Of a stretch of DNA of 64,000 nt, positions 33,801 to 48,800 are shown piece by piece. The notes under the pieces were generated by a model. The model was not told where the DNA came from, did no database searches, and worked only from the letters and a program-made list of their open reading frames with translations. The position numbers and the translations under genes are program-made. This DNA is from Lumbricus terrestris (Eukaryota; Annelida; Clitellata; Crassiclitellata; Lumbricidae). The DNA lies in the NCBI GenBank assembly GCA_949752735.1, contig OX457038.1, positions 24,640,456 to 24,704,455 on the forward strand, in the 5' to 3' direction. How positions within the stretch are numbered: position 1 is the first letter of the stretch; each line of letters starts with the position of its first letter.

Positions 33801-36800
33801 TAAGCATCATTGATTCCACACGAAACTACAAACAGCCAACATTCTAAGCATCATTGATTCCACACGAAACTACAAACAGCCAACATTCTAAGCATCATTG
33901 ATTCCACACGAACCTACAAACAGCCAACATTCAAATTCTTGAATTGATTTTAGGTTCCATTAAAATGTAAACATCATTTTACTGTTTAAGAAAAACAAGT
34001 CTATAGTGGTAAGTAAGATGTACAATATGGTAAGCTATAGTTTTAGCACCCAAAATAATTCGCACATTATAGCACAGGTACTTCAGCATTATATATTAAT
34101 TTCAATATTATCCAGTACAGTCATCACACACGAGAATATACGTGCGTAAAAATGAGCATCAAAACCAGAAAGACTTAACAGAACCCCAGCATGGTTGAAT
34201 TCATCTGTTAGACGTTGTCTATTAAGCTACAGGCAATGCTGCATTGTAGACTTCTTTCTATTTGTCTTTTGAATGTTGTCATCTTATTTATCGCAGTATT
34301 CAAAGCTTTAAAACTGCCCCAAGAAAAACTGCCCCAAGAAAATCAATAATTTCCCGGAGTAAAGCAATTCACCTGCGATCCTCGATTCAGAACATCATAG
34401 AATTCGATGCCATAAATGCGAGCAAATTCACTTGTCTGACCAATGATATCAAGCTTCTCAATTAGCTGAAGGTTACCCCTTGCCCGTATTGAGAAATACT
34501 CTATTGTCCTCCACCTGTAATTCAAATCAGTTCACCTGCTTAACACGCACTTCAACAATAGATATAAAATGAATCTCATGTATAAAAGAATCCTTTACCT
34601 GTCATGCCATATCAAGTGTACTTTATCATTGCAGCTGTCATATTGCAACAAGCACATTTAACCCTGTTGAAAATGACAGATGTGTTTACTAACGACGATT
34701 CATCCAATTGGCGGCATATCAAAGTTTAAACATATATCAAGTTTTATATGGGAGGAACTGCATTAGCTGCCTATGAGTCTAAAATTCTAATGCTCTTGCG
34801 TAATTGCCTAGCTGATCAAGTCTCAATTTCTCTTAGGGAACTTTGTGTATCAGTGCTATTTATTCCAGGTCGTAGATTCCTTCAATCTGCCACACAAGGT
34901 GACCTTAGTTGTCCCTATGGCTCAAACTTCCAAAGCGCTGTATAAAAGCTTTGTTAGCTCTCTGGACAAGGGAAGGGTGAGAGCAGTCCTTATTCTTCCA
35001 TGTAATCAAAATAAAGTCACCTAATCGCCTTTCTATGATCATAACTGCAGTTCACCATATTTTTCGCAAATAATACCAGTACTGTTGCTAGCAGCTTTGA
35101 AATTATAAATCTGTAGCTGTTCAGGACTTTAAAAATTCTGGTGACAATGAAAGGGCAAATATAAATTTTTAATAAATTTAGAACACTCTACCTGTGCAGA
35201 TGACTGCTATCATCAAACCAATCCGTTAAAGAACGATATGAATACTTTGGCACTCGCTGATGAAGGACATGATAAGCAGCATTTTCAAATGTGTAGATGT
35301 TCAAAGTCGCCTATAAACAAATACCATTTGAATAGAATCATGAAATTCTTCTGCCAAAAGTGAGCAACCCAGTTACATGGCCTGCTTGCACCAACTTGAT
35401 GTCATGGATGCATCTCACTGAGCCTTGTTTATGACTTTTGAAGACACTGCTTTGACACTTTCAGTCTTTGAAAGGATTTATTAAGTTTGAGTTCACTTCT
35501 CCCAAGGCTAGAACTTCCATCATCCATAGTGTTTCCATCATCCATAGTGTTTCCATCATCCATAGTGTTTCTATCATCCATAGTGTTTCTATCATCCATA
35601 GTGTTTCTATCATCCATAGTGTTTCCATCATCCATAGTGTTTCCATCATCCATAGTGTTTCCATCATCCATAGTGTTTCTATCATCTGTTTCTCTGCTGC
35701 TTCTCTCGTCACTCATCTGACCTTCAATGCAGTTAGATTACGTCCATCAGCAGCAAGTACAATACTGTTCACACCATGTATTCTTGGAATTGTGCACAAC
35801 ACAAGTTGCTGCACTACTATGTACCTATTGCACCTTGTTATCTACAATACTTCATCACACTGCTATTTCATTATAAATCTTCTCCGATCACAGCTATGCA
35901 TGATAATCAAATCATATCAGTGCCTGCGTCACAAAATCAGACAAACACCAGTGTTGACTAGCAACAGATTCGATGTAAAGCTTGTAAATCGATGTAAGCA
36001 TTACTGTAGTTTAAGTAAAGTAGCAAAAACATAAATTTACTTATACTTTTTGAAGAAACAATTCACTTATTTTGTAGTACTTTAGTAGAAGTACTTTCTT
36101 ACAAATTAGCCTTTGAAAATTTGTTCTTGAAAGCAGGATCTGCCTTTACACTGTACCGATAATCCTGGTAAAATGCATAATAACTCGGTTGCATGTAGAA
36201 ACCAGAGGTGTAAGCACAAAGCATCTATGCTATAGCCGCTGTGTGACATGAATGCTATTCACAAACAGCATGCTAGAAGCATGTCACGTACTGCAACACT
36301 CAAGAAATTTATCATTTTGACATTACACACAGTATCTAACAACAACAAACTCACAGTTACAAGATTAAGAAAATCTTTCTTATGATCTTAAGGCAAAGTA
36401 AACCAATTTAAAACACTAATTATTGTCAAAATATGTATGCCTCACCTCATGCCGGACCAATCTCCAAAGATTCAAAACTATTCTTCCAGCAATGTGAATC
36501 TCAGACATGTGGTTTGCTCCATATTCATCCTTATCCGCAGCAAAATGGTTCTCGGAACTACCAACTGAAATCCAGGGCACACAAAAATTGTTGTAAAATT
36601 TACCTTCACTGTCAAAGTCAGTGTCAACTAAGTTTTCTTCATTGTCCAATTTGGTTTAAAAGAGAATGATCACAGAAAGTGTCAACCAGCTTGGCTTCTA
36701 AACTAATAATTAATAACTTTGATTTTTCAATTGAAGCAACTAATATTTTTTAAAGACAATAATTAAATTGGTCATCCTCAGCAAGAACAATACATGGGTA

Positions 36801-39800
36801 CACATTTATTTTTGATTTACTCTTTCAAAACCACCAATTATACACCAAGACAGTCCAACATTTATTTAAAGTTCATAATTATACATAAAAACTTCAGTGG
36901 CATATACTGTACAATTGTGCATAATTACATACATTATAAATATATTTTCACCGAAAATACAATAAAATTGTCTGTATGTCACTTTATGCCTTCTTCTCAC
37001 ATACACTATGAAAATAACTGATGTAACATAACTTAATCTGCGTGTATTGAATATATACTGGAAACAGCGAGAGTCACCTGGAATTCGTGACAGCTGAGAG
37101 CAGAGATCTCTATTCAGTTGTGCTGCTCTTTGCAACAGATAGCCCCAAGAAGATTTCTGTATTTCATAGCCAACCAAAATATCAGCACCACTCCTAGAAA
37201 TAATAAGCCAACAGAACTCCCGTCATTATAATAATTGTGATCGCACACATTTACACCCAATACTTCTTCAATGGCCCGACAGAGCATAGTGTGGTCCGAT
37301 TATGCATGATTCTGCTTAATATGAGGTATTCAGGCAGCTGTGCTTAGCTGATAGAGACTGCTACACATGAAGTTCATGAAGTTCGTGTCAACAGGTCTTG
37401 CATGTTAAATAGGAAAGCCACGGGAAGTCATGCTGTTACCAACCAATCACCATAATGTTTACAATATAAGTACAATCCACAATCCAGTTTTCCAAACTTA
37501 GACTTTATATCCTAATAAGAGATGTTACAGCGATATGCTGACTGTTTACCAATCAATGAAGTTCTACCCATAAGTAGTAATACTTAAAGAAGAAAACGAA
37601 TTGCGCAAAGATCTGAGTAAATTGAAACTTACGTCTGAACGACATCAACAAAAGTGGTCAGTAAATCATCTTCAGATGCAACGTAGATGACGCTGACATC
37701 CGGGAGACCAGACCTCTGCAACAACGACTGGCATCTGCCTCCATCATCATCGGATGGTCTATCAACCACAATAAGTGAAGGATTGGAGGTGGGGCTGAGG
37801 CCATCTTGTTGGGGAGGACGGTCTTGAAGCAGACAGTAGAAGATGGCACGAATTTCATCAAACTCAGGATCAGGTCGTAGGTCACTTCTCGTAGCGATAT
37901 GAAGCTCAACGCTCAGCACCGTCAAATATTGATACTATGGAAGAAATAGTAAAAGAAATTTATGATAAACTCTACACACACAGAAACGGAACATGGACGG
38001 AAAGCCATGCAGTAACAATACACATCGCAGTCATACTACGTCAATTAGCCTCTAAAAATGAGCCGCATTAATTTTTCTATACATTTCAATACATGCTTGT
38101 CATTAAAAGGTCATAATGTTTGTTAAGAAATTTCTTACAGCAATTAGACAATCATGCATGCAGCACTTTCAAAAGTATTTGAAAATACACTATATACGCA
38201 GAGTACTGATACATGCATAAATACATACAACATTAGATTGAAGTGAACAACATGCAGGCACATGGGTTCGATGCTGAAGATAAAGACAAGTAAAACATCT
38301 GATAATATGGAAATCTTAGAATACACCAAAATGATCTGAAGAAAAAATAGATAAACTTGACCAGATGAACCTAGATTCTAGACTAGATGTTTAAGAAAAA
38401 TGTGTATATTGATCACATCAAATCGCACAGAAAAATGCAGAAATATTCATAGATTTATTTAGACATATAATAAGAAGGTCACTCAGAATAAAGTCATGGT
38501 TACCTCGTGAACACCTTTAGCTTGATTCACATTCTGAGAGTCAAGTTTGAAACCAAACGTATTTCGCAGAGTGGGACCTTCAATCTGTGAAACTTCTTTC
38601 CCCACGGAAGTCGATCTCTGACAAAGCTTCTAAATACAAAAGCACAATCATTGTGAATTTCAAGTGGCACTGAGTCCGGTTCAAAGATGAAGGAAATGTT
38701 ATATATATGTATATCTAAACAATGACAATGTTCAAGCAAGAAGGCATGGATCGACGCATAGGCCACAAAGGCTTTAAAATATGGAAAGACAGAGGCTTCT
38801 AGATCTAGGGTAGCTATCATTTCAACATCTGACCAGAAGGGAATTAATCTTAAGTAGATAGATAATTAATTTTACAGGTACACTACAGTGCTGCCTGGTT
38901 GGCTACTGACAATTGTTCGAGGCTGCACAATGGACCTAGTGACATGAGTGATAGTTGGACCAATGGACCCTACTAATGATTCACTTGGCCAACATCATTG
39001 CATAACCTCATTGCAGCATAGACAAGGAACTCTGAATCTGTCATCAATCAGCCATCACAATGATTCTGTTAAGGAGAGGTCCTTAATATGCTACATAATT
39101 AAGAAGACTTATCTACATAAAAGAAGGTTTTATAATGTCTTGGAACATACATAACTGTCATATTTTACCTTCTCTAAATCATGTTTGCAATTGTCTACAA
39201 AATAAAATTAAATTTCCACAATCTCACGTCATGAATTGATCTGAATTGAGAAAATCATTCTCTGTCAAGCAATAAGTTGAGGTAACATAGTCTTACTGGT
39301 TCCTGTGAAATAAGAAGTCTTCTTGTGGTCGAGCTTTGTCCTAACCGCATCAGTCTAGATGACAAAGGAGTCCGTCTGTCTCCATCCTCTGACTTATCTG
39401 CTCCATCGTTAACACCAATGGATGATTTCTGCAGACATGCTTCAGCCGCCAATGGCTGCTGCTCCTCTGCGAGTTCCTCTGTCTTCTGAATAGGAGTGCA
39501 GAGCAGCAGTCCCTCCTCTTGAAAACATTTCAGCATTCGTCTGCTCACAGATTCTGATTGGTGAACTGGAGTACTTGCAATAGTTTCAGGTAAATCATCC
39601 ACCTTACCCAGCTGCTCTCCAGAAGATGGGACATCTTTGTACAACTTCCCCTGCTTCACCAATGTCTCATCTCCATCACCTCTTTCCTCATTTGCAGAAG
39701 ATTCAGCACGTTTGATATTTTCTTCCATTAATTCATAATCTACTTTGGTCAGATTGGGAATTTCCAGCTCAATGCAAGATGATTTTGGAATGCAGGCTGT

Positions 39801-42800
39801 TTGACCAGACAGAGAAACTAAGCTCAGCCTCCCATCCAAAAGTAAAGAATCTTTTGCAGCATGCCGAGTTGTCTTCTCTTGGAATGTAATTTCTGTATTT
39901 AAGATATTCTGAACTTCATTACCTTCTGGAAGATTTAGTCTTAAACTCTGCTTCAAAAATTTTCTTTCATGCACTGAAGCCTCTTTCACGTTTGCTACAT
40001 TATCAATCTGTTCAAGCATAGGGTTACAAGTGTTAAAGGTTTCTGCCAATGTATTTGCAACCTGAGCTTTAACCATTGATCGATTTACCAAATGCTCCTC
40101 TTTATTTTCACATATCTGTTGTAGCTGTTCCTCTTTCTGAGCTTTAACTTGCTTTTGTTTTGCATCCAACCATTCTTGAACAACACTTCGAGACGGTGGT
40201 GGTCTGCAAGGTGTTATTGTAATTATTCTATCCTTTACGAATAAGCTAGACAGAGATGGTTGAGCAGTCATTCGTTGCAAGATGTCCTCAGTTGCTGACT
40301 GAGAGTGACCAAATGCTGACAACTCCCTGGCCATGGCCTCATTCTGCCAATACCTGAGGCCTTGATCTGTTGCCCAGGACACATGCTCTGGCAGATCAGA
40401 AACCTTCAAAATAAAACAAGCATAGTCATATGAACAGAAGAAGAAAGGATTTCAAATTAGGATGAAAACAGCCAAGAAACAATGGCATAGTCGAATTTGC
40501 AAGTTTGACGAAGAGGGCAACAAAGCAGTGATTAAAAAAGACAACAATTACAAAAAGTAAAAAACTAATACAATGACGACAGGCATAAAGAACACCTCTC
40601 TTGTGTTGTCTTCCTAAATTTTAGAATAAGTTCAATTCATAATAATTTATCCAGTAAAACAACTCTCCTGAAATTATTTCAGAAATGTAAAACTTTACAC
40701 GTAGACAACTCACCAGTGGAGATTGGACCTTAGCTGCAATGTCTGCTTCGCCATCACTTTATTAAAAAATAGAAAAAAATTACATTTTACTGCTACTACG
40801 TAGACCAATTTCAGCAGCATGCTAATTAATTTCTTTCAGTAACAGAATAAAAGACTAAGTTTCCACTTAAAAAAATGTTAACTATAAATCAAAACGTACT
40901 GTCAACAAAAACTTAAAGTATCCATCAACAATATTAGCAACGGTCAAGCAATGATAAAAATATAAAAAGAACTCAGGCTATAATTAGAACTAATAAAAAA
41001 ACTAATACTAAAGAACATTCACAATGAAAAAAACATACATTGAACTTAGTGCCTAAGCATGCACTGATGAATATAGTCAACATGTTCCCAGATAATGCAT
41101 TGTTTTGCTTAATGCGAAGTGGTCCCAAATTTCACATTATAAGTTTCAGCTGTTCCTCCATTTTGTATCTATGCCAAGCCTCACTTACTCATGCAATTTA
41201 GTTCCTTGTACTGCTCTATATAAAAAGTTCAGATACATACGCTTGATGGAAATCAGAGATAAAAGGTGTTGGGAATAAGTCATGTGTGATATCAAGCGAA
41301 ATACGTCAGCAAGCATCTCTATAAGAACGTAACTTCAATTATGAGAAATGTTGGCTTAAGCAGCCTGTTCCATCACTACATGCTTTTTCCAGGGTTGGAA
41401 AGCATCACTGAAAATCATCCACCTCCATCATTCTCAATCTCCAGCCTTCTCCGACCTAAATTTCTTTAGCTTCAAAGGATGCCGGATGATGGAGATGAAC
41501 GATTTGCGCTGATGCTTTACAGTTCAGCAAAAAGACTCTAAACCCAACTTTCTTATTCTTGATTCCATGAACCCATGAACATGCGTCAACATGAAAATAA
41601 AGTGTACATCAGCTGAATACTAACCGAAGTCTTGGAGGAAGATCTTTTGGATTGCTATAGAATGCATCACCGGGTTTCTTCTTCAGCGGAAATGAATCCA
41701 GCAACATGTCACTGGCAACTTGGCTTCTTGAGGGAGGATCAACCATCGGCCGAATCACAACTAAGCCATCTTTCTCCCCTTTTGGTCTCGAAATGAGGTT
41801 CAAGTGACTGGACTTGAGATTGGTTTGAAAACCTTCATCCACTGCCATCCTCTTCATGTCCAAGATACCACCAGTCCTTTCCGATTCCCCATCTCTTTCA
41901 TTTTGAACCAAACAGCCTATTTTAGTGATCCCATCACTACATGTACTGTTGACACTCTTGAAAGAAACTTCACTGAAAAGATCGACAGAGCGAGTTTCTG
42001 TTTCCGATGCACTCTTGTCACTCATACTATTTTCACCTTGCACACAGAATCTTGCTGTATCTGAATGTTGTGACATCCGTTTACCAGTGGAATGTAAACA
42101 CTTTGCAGCAGTAGTAGAAGAACTAATCTTTGAAGGATTTTCCTCAGCAGATTGTGAATGACGTCCATCAACATATCGTCTCAATTTTTCTTCCGCAATG
42201 ACAACGGTTTCGTCAGAAAATGCTGGAGACAGATCTTCATGTTGAGTGGGTGAGATCGGCAGAGGGCCAATGGATTCCAAATCACTCGACTCAGGTGATG
42301 ACAGCAAAGCAAACTTTGATAAGACATCTAAATATTCAGTTGTACAGTCATCATCAACACTGTTACCATAACGATTGTGCTCTAAACAATTGACCATAGA
42401 CAATCCGCTCTGACTACTTACACCTAAACTTGCATCTGTATTGTCTTCTGTCTTTACAATCTCCAAATTTACAACTGCATTCTGATCCTCAACACCGGAG
42501 TTACGACTTACACCGAGAACTACATCTTTTGGTCCAGAAATGGGATGAAAACTAAACCTTTCAGAGCCATTCACAATGTCTCTTTTTATACGCACACGAG
42601 GACTGGTCAGTTGGAGCTTTTCAATTGTAACGCTAACTTCTCGAATAATGTTCAAAGAATGTTTCATGGTAGGCAAGTCTGACAATGATTCAAACTGTTT
42701 TGCAGCATTGCTCAGAGTCCTACAAGAATCCATTGGACCCTGGTATCTTGAAATCTCCCTGCATTTCGCCATTTTTTCTGCCACATCCTCCTCATCATCA

Positions 42801-45800
42801 TTATCATCATCACTGATGAAATGTAAAGAATTCGAATCAATTAAACGTCCACCAACAAAATCCTTAGCTTCAGCTGAAACGCCTCTTGTGCATCCTTTTT
42901 CGCCCTTTAATTTCTCAAGGTCTTCTGTTTCATCACGTTTTCTCTTCCTGGTCAAATAGTGGTGTTCTTTTACAGTGGGTTTCACAAGACATGAGTTTAA
43001 TAAGTCTGACTCTTCAGTGCGTTTCTGCTCCTGCTCTGATGTCCAAACAGCGTTCTCTCGTGCACTGCCCTTGCGACATCTGGTGTTTGGTTTCTTCGTG
43101 ATGATGCTGCGTGTCGCACGTCGTGAACACCAGGACTTTCTGTCTTTTGAAAATGGAACCACTGAACCGTCGTTTACACTGGTACCCTCGTCTGCTTTAG
43201 TCAAAACACACGGCACAAGAGTCGATACCAAATCCTCCGTTCTGCTCAATAGAACATCGCCAGGTAATTCACACAGATCAACCGCGTATTCAGATATTGG
43301 TTGGGTGCAATCACTGAAGGAACGTTTCTGAAAGCTTTCCTCACCAACATCTACTTCCTGTACTATGGTCAAATCACATTCTGCATCATTTGATGAACTG
43401 GTAGAATCCCAACTACCTCTTTCTATATCCGTTGAAGTAGAGGCTCTTGAATTACAAGCCTTAATTGAGTCAGTTCTGCCAGATTCCGTTGACTTTGACT
43501 GCAACTCTGAAACAAACAATTACTATTATTATTATTATTATTATCATCCTTATCAATAAATAAATTTGTAGCAACCGCAAGGTCACACCAAAATGTGAAT
43601 CTGAGGCACGGATAGTCAGCCGCAAGGACAAGATGCAGTTAGATAGCCATGTGCTTGAAAGTCAAGGAGAAATAGTGAGTTGTGAGCCACTTTTTGAAGG
43701 AAGTGAATTTGAGCTGCGAAATGAGAGCGGAAAGTCAATTCCATTAATGCTAGTAATGCTCATTAAGGCATAGTCAGCAGTGGTAAAGGAAGCAATTTGG
43801 TTTTAAAAACTAAGTGTCCATTATAAATTAACCGTTCCGTTTATCATCAGCTGTTATCACTTCTATCATCATCTGCATGTAAACTGTTTGTACAGCGGCT
43901 CTTCATTCAAAGCACATCACTGAGAAACAAGAATCACTGACATAGATCATCATGTCCATTGGTCAACATATTTAACAAACCTGATTTTTTACAGTATGTC
44001 ACCAAAACATCAAAATAAACCCTCTTTAAAGAAGAGATAATTAATTTAAAGAAATCGTTTTCTGATGCAAAATGAAACGATTGAAATGCAATGACGCACT
44101 TCTTTTACGCCCAGTTGGTCCGTCCAGCTGAGTCATTCTGACCGTTTCATCAGCATCTTCATCATCACCATCGTCCTCCTCATCAACCTCATCAGAGCTG
44201 GTGCTGTTGGTGCTGCTCATGTGAACAGTGGCTGCTGGTAGTGGACAGTATTCTTCCCAGTTTTCATCCATTCCTTCCAATTTACGGCTTCTGAAACATC
44301 ATGTTACCATTTGTCTGATGAAGCGTAAATGCAGATGAAGAAATGAAACAACGAGTTACAAGTAAAATAAGACTTTGTTACCCCCCACAACCAACGTTTC
44401 AGATGAAGGAAGAATTAATCAAAGTCTGCATGGAAACAAGATACATAGATTACATATACATTTCATGATACGTCAATTTCCAGATTAATCAACATGGTGA
44501 ATGATGACAATGTGAAACTTTTTAATGGAAGATTAAGCAATCAATTAACATGTGAGGCAAAAGATGATGGAGACATTCAAAATGGTGACAAAATTAATTC
44601 TTTTCAATTGATTTTTATTATAAAAAGAAAGTAGTACCATTACTAACTAAATCATTGACTACATTTTTGACAGTTCTTCATGATTGCTGAGGTAGTTGTG
44701 CTGCATGAATAGACAGCATGGCCAAATGATTAGCAATTAGCAAACCAATCATCAGTACCAAAATTAGTCCGAAAGACAAACAGGTCCTCATCATGGCAAT
44801 GAGCAGTAAATCAGAGACATAGAAATCTCACCCATGCAGATCGTCCTTGTAGTCTGACAAACTCTCTTCATCCAGCACATTTTCCAACGTCTGACTCATC
44901 TCAAGGCTCTCCAAGTCTTCATCATCATCCATCCCGGCATCAGCTTCATTGTTTGAGGTCACCTAATGTAAAAATGCTTAACATTGAGAGCAGCCACAGA
45001 AACACAGCTTCTCTGCATCTTACATACCTTCACAAATATTGTGCAAGCAAGTATATAATTAAATGTATATTTAGAAGCTGCCGTCAGAAAGTGAACTTCG
45101 ATACAGACAACTTTTGTGCATACAACTAAACACTTCACAACTTTAAAGTATACCACTTAATACTCCGTAAATTGTATGCATCCCAATAAATATATCACAC
45201 AAACTAACTTCCTAGCAAGATTGATAAGTATTGGCAACTAATTTCTGCTCTTTCATACATGTCATATTATCTGCAGAGTTACTGAACAGAATGCCATTTA
45301 GTCATCCATTAAAGTTTCACATAACAGAAATTACCACAAAATTAATGTTATATCTGTTTCTACAGGCTAATAATAATTTCCCCTCACCTGTGACAGCAAA
45401 CTGTCTCTTTCTTCAAGAGCAGTGACCTGACTCAATATCTCTTGTACACTGTCAGATGGTAATAACGCTGGGTGTTGGGAGTTGTTGTCATGCTGCGACA
45501 GATTGGCGAGTGATGCCAAGATGTTCAAAAGTGATCGATCTAAACTAGTGTCTGAAATTACGTCAGGCATTAAATTAACATAAAGGAAACATTTAAGAGC
45601 AAACAAACAACATATTCTTTAACATAAATCAGGTTGACGAGCCACAACATGGCTACGTTAAGTTTTATCAGCCTTCGTTGGCAATTAAAACTCGCAAGTG
45701 CTCTTATCTAAGATCGCAATCATGATCATTGATCATGCATTCATTTATGCTTTACTATAAAACTCTTGTAATGAAAAAATGCGAAAATGTACAGCATGCA

Positions 45801-48800
45801 AAAAAGACAATGCTTACAGTTTAAAGAAGACAAGTCATAAATCTTTCCCTTGTGGGTAAACTTTCCATATAACAAACCCAGGTCACATAATCTCACTCGA
45901 ACAAGAGTTGATGCACTTGCCTAAAGATCACATACTGATACTTCTAAGGACCTTACCAAAAGAAATTTCATTATGAGAATGCCATATGACTTTGCAAAAA
46001 AATTGCTATCATTTATTTCTTCTGTTGGGCTGTTGGGAACTGTACATTTGATGCTAATAAGGAATATTCTTACATACTTACTGATGCACATGTATGCATA
46101 CAAACATTCATAGATAAATACATACATACAAGAAACACAGATGAAAGGCCAACTATAGAGAAGTCATAAACTCTTTCCAACCAGAGAACATGAACACATT
46201 AATTAATAATTCCTCAAATTCACATATCTGTAAACACAGTTCTGGTTGAAATCCTATAACCATTAAACCAGAACTGTATTTCAATCTGAGAACTGTTAAG
46301 CCTGTATTGGTGCAGTGAGTCACTCACTGAGATGCTGCTGCTGCTGCTGCTGTGAAGAAGAGATGGTCTGACTGCAGCTCGACTTCTTCTTCGCAAATGT
46401 CTGACTGGATGAGTCTGTCTTCAGAACGGACCCATCATCAACCAACGGCTCCACAACATTCGGTTCTCCCGACTCTTGCGACAGAGTTAGGCTGTGGTCT
46501 GATGCTGAAAGAAGGCACATTAATCAATCAATCAAATTCTGTTTATAAATCACTCAAGTCTTTCTCATTAGCTGTGGCTGGGTTGGGAGCTATGCCTGTT
46601 CTCTAGATCATGTACTGATACCTTTAAGGCCATTTCAAAAATAACCTTTTAGCCTGGAAGGGAGCTAAATGATTTTTATCTGAATGAAATAAGCAGATGC
46701 AGATATTATTACTGATGTGTTTGCATTTCCTGCATTACGGAAAGCTGGCTAAAAGCATTTAAACAGTTGAACAGTGTGCTACAGCTGAGGTTATGCTTAA
46801 TAATCATGGGTTTGTTAGACTTAAAAAGGGAATTCATCGGCATGTTGTCCCACACTCATTTCATGATAAGGTTATACACAAATAATTTCAGCACACATCA
46901 TGACTAGTTGGTGCGAACTGTACACAGTGCTAGCCAGTACACTTCACTCTCTTTTAGCCACCCAGTTCATTATCTGCACTTTATGTTGCTCACTAACTAA
47001 GTAACTATTCACTAGCTGCCTCACTCGCTCACCAGCAACACAAAGCACGTACCTTTTGTTGAAGTCTGCTCAGCTGGCAAGCTAATTTCGGATTCACTTA
47101 AGCCAACACTCTTCTCACCTGAGGATCTACATGGTCAGAAAATAAACATTGAGAACAACATCAATGAAGAAAATAAAGAACTGATTTGCAGCAAGAGTTC
47201 AACCATAACAAACCAAGTACAAGAAGAGGATTAAAGGCTGAAGGAAGTTGAAGTTATCTTAGATAGAAGTCATAAGACCAACAAATCTGATTCTAGCAAC
47301 AGCTTTGAATGAAAAAGCTTATCCACAGCCTTAACAATTATTGTAACCAGTACTATGAATAATTTTTTATGCATTGTCTGCTTGCCTATTTAAAATGTAA
47401 GTTTGAGCACAAAGCCTATGCTCATATTAACGTGACTGATTGAATCTCATTGGTTGCCCTTCAAATAACTCGGTACAGAAGCAACCACCATTTGAAGTCT
47501 TGTGTATCAAAACAACAAAGACAGCAGTGTCATAGAAGTTTCCAGACAAGATCATTCTACTATATGCTCAGTTGCTCACATTAATTTTCTCTGCTTCAGA
47601 TTACTGCCTACAGCAGTAATTATGGAGTTGGCAAGTACAGTCTGCCAATGCCTTTCACTGAATCTGAAGTCTGGTGCATGTAATTTGTAAATCTGACAAT
47701 TTGTTTTTGTGATTTGTAAGTCACAATGAAAAGTTGCTTGGTTGTTGGACAGCTACCATTATTTTGTTAGTACTTCAGCCTAACTATACCACAATGCCTG
47801 TCAGTGCGTAACAGAACAAAGATGTTAACGAGTCTATAGCGGCAACTGTAGTCAACTTTGGTCACCGGAAATGAGAAAATTCAGAAGGAACATCACAAAT
47901 GAGATCTAACTGGATTTCCAGAGACACTCTGAATGAATAAGAAAAAATGCAAGGTCAAAACAAAATTCCTAGATACCGGCAAATACAAACAAATTAAGAA
48001 GCAAAGTACAGAAAAGACTGCGTATGGACACACAGGAAGTTTCGAGACATTGTGTAACGAGTTGAAGGAAAACATGAAAGAAGGCAATAGCAGACCAGTT
48101 TTCCAACAGTGAAGAGGCTCGGTGAATTGCTCGTACCACAGCCACTAGAAAGACGCCATTGGCAAGAAAATTGTTGAACCAGAGAGGGTGAATCCCTAAC
48201 GGAGATAATACTACAACGATGAAGGTGAAAACGTAGAGATCGATATTTAAGAAAGGAAATGACAACTGCTGATGGAAGAGATCAGGCAAGCAGTAACAAA
48301 TCTGGCATCAAGAAAGGCACCAGGTCCGGATATGTGGCTTGCAGAACAAGCGAGGTTTGGTCAACATCGAGAGCAGCCGGACGATGACTCTCATGCAGGA
48401 AGAATGAGGAAGTTGAACATAACATGGATCGACAACATCCTGAACTGGACGAGACTTCTGATCAGTGGCTTAATTAATATGACACTCGACAGAAGACACG
48501 GTCGGGCAGTGAGAGTCCATTTATGTAGCCAACCGTCACAAAGCGATGATGGTGATATGATCATATAAGATGACATGTAAGTTACACAACTAATCTTACA
48601 CAGGTCGTTCAAATGACTGCAGAATCTCATGCAACTGTTGTCGCATTTGCAATTCCTTAGGCATCCATGGACGCAACTCCCGGTCTACAAAAAGCCAACA
48701 AAGATATGGTTTGTAAAATAGCTAAACACACATCTATTCTTTTAATACTACAGCATCTCAAAAAATGCACAGAGGACGATGGAAGAGCCTAGTGAAGATG

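Noticed and set aside
33620..33927. Regular 44-bp direct repeats that might suggest a CRISPR array.
   Set aside because: The repeats are contiguous without unique spacers, and the DNA is a eukaryotic intron/exon boundary.
35429..36034. Open frames of up to 188 codons with Met/Asp or Ile/His/Ser repeats.
   Set aside because: Caused by an 18-bp minisatellite that stays open in several frames; intronic in REV3L.
41804..43331. Several plus-strand frames of 70-127 codons.
   Set aside because: Antisense shadows of REV3L exon 15, with no similarity or splice signals of their own.
47880..48300. Minus-strand frames with hydrophobic stretches.
   Set aside because: They appear to be the antisense of a decayed retrotransposon in a REV3L intron.
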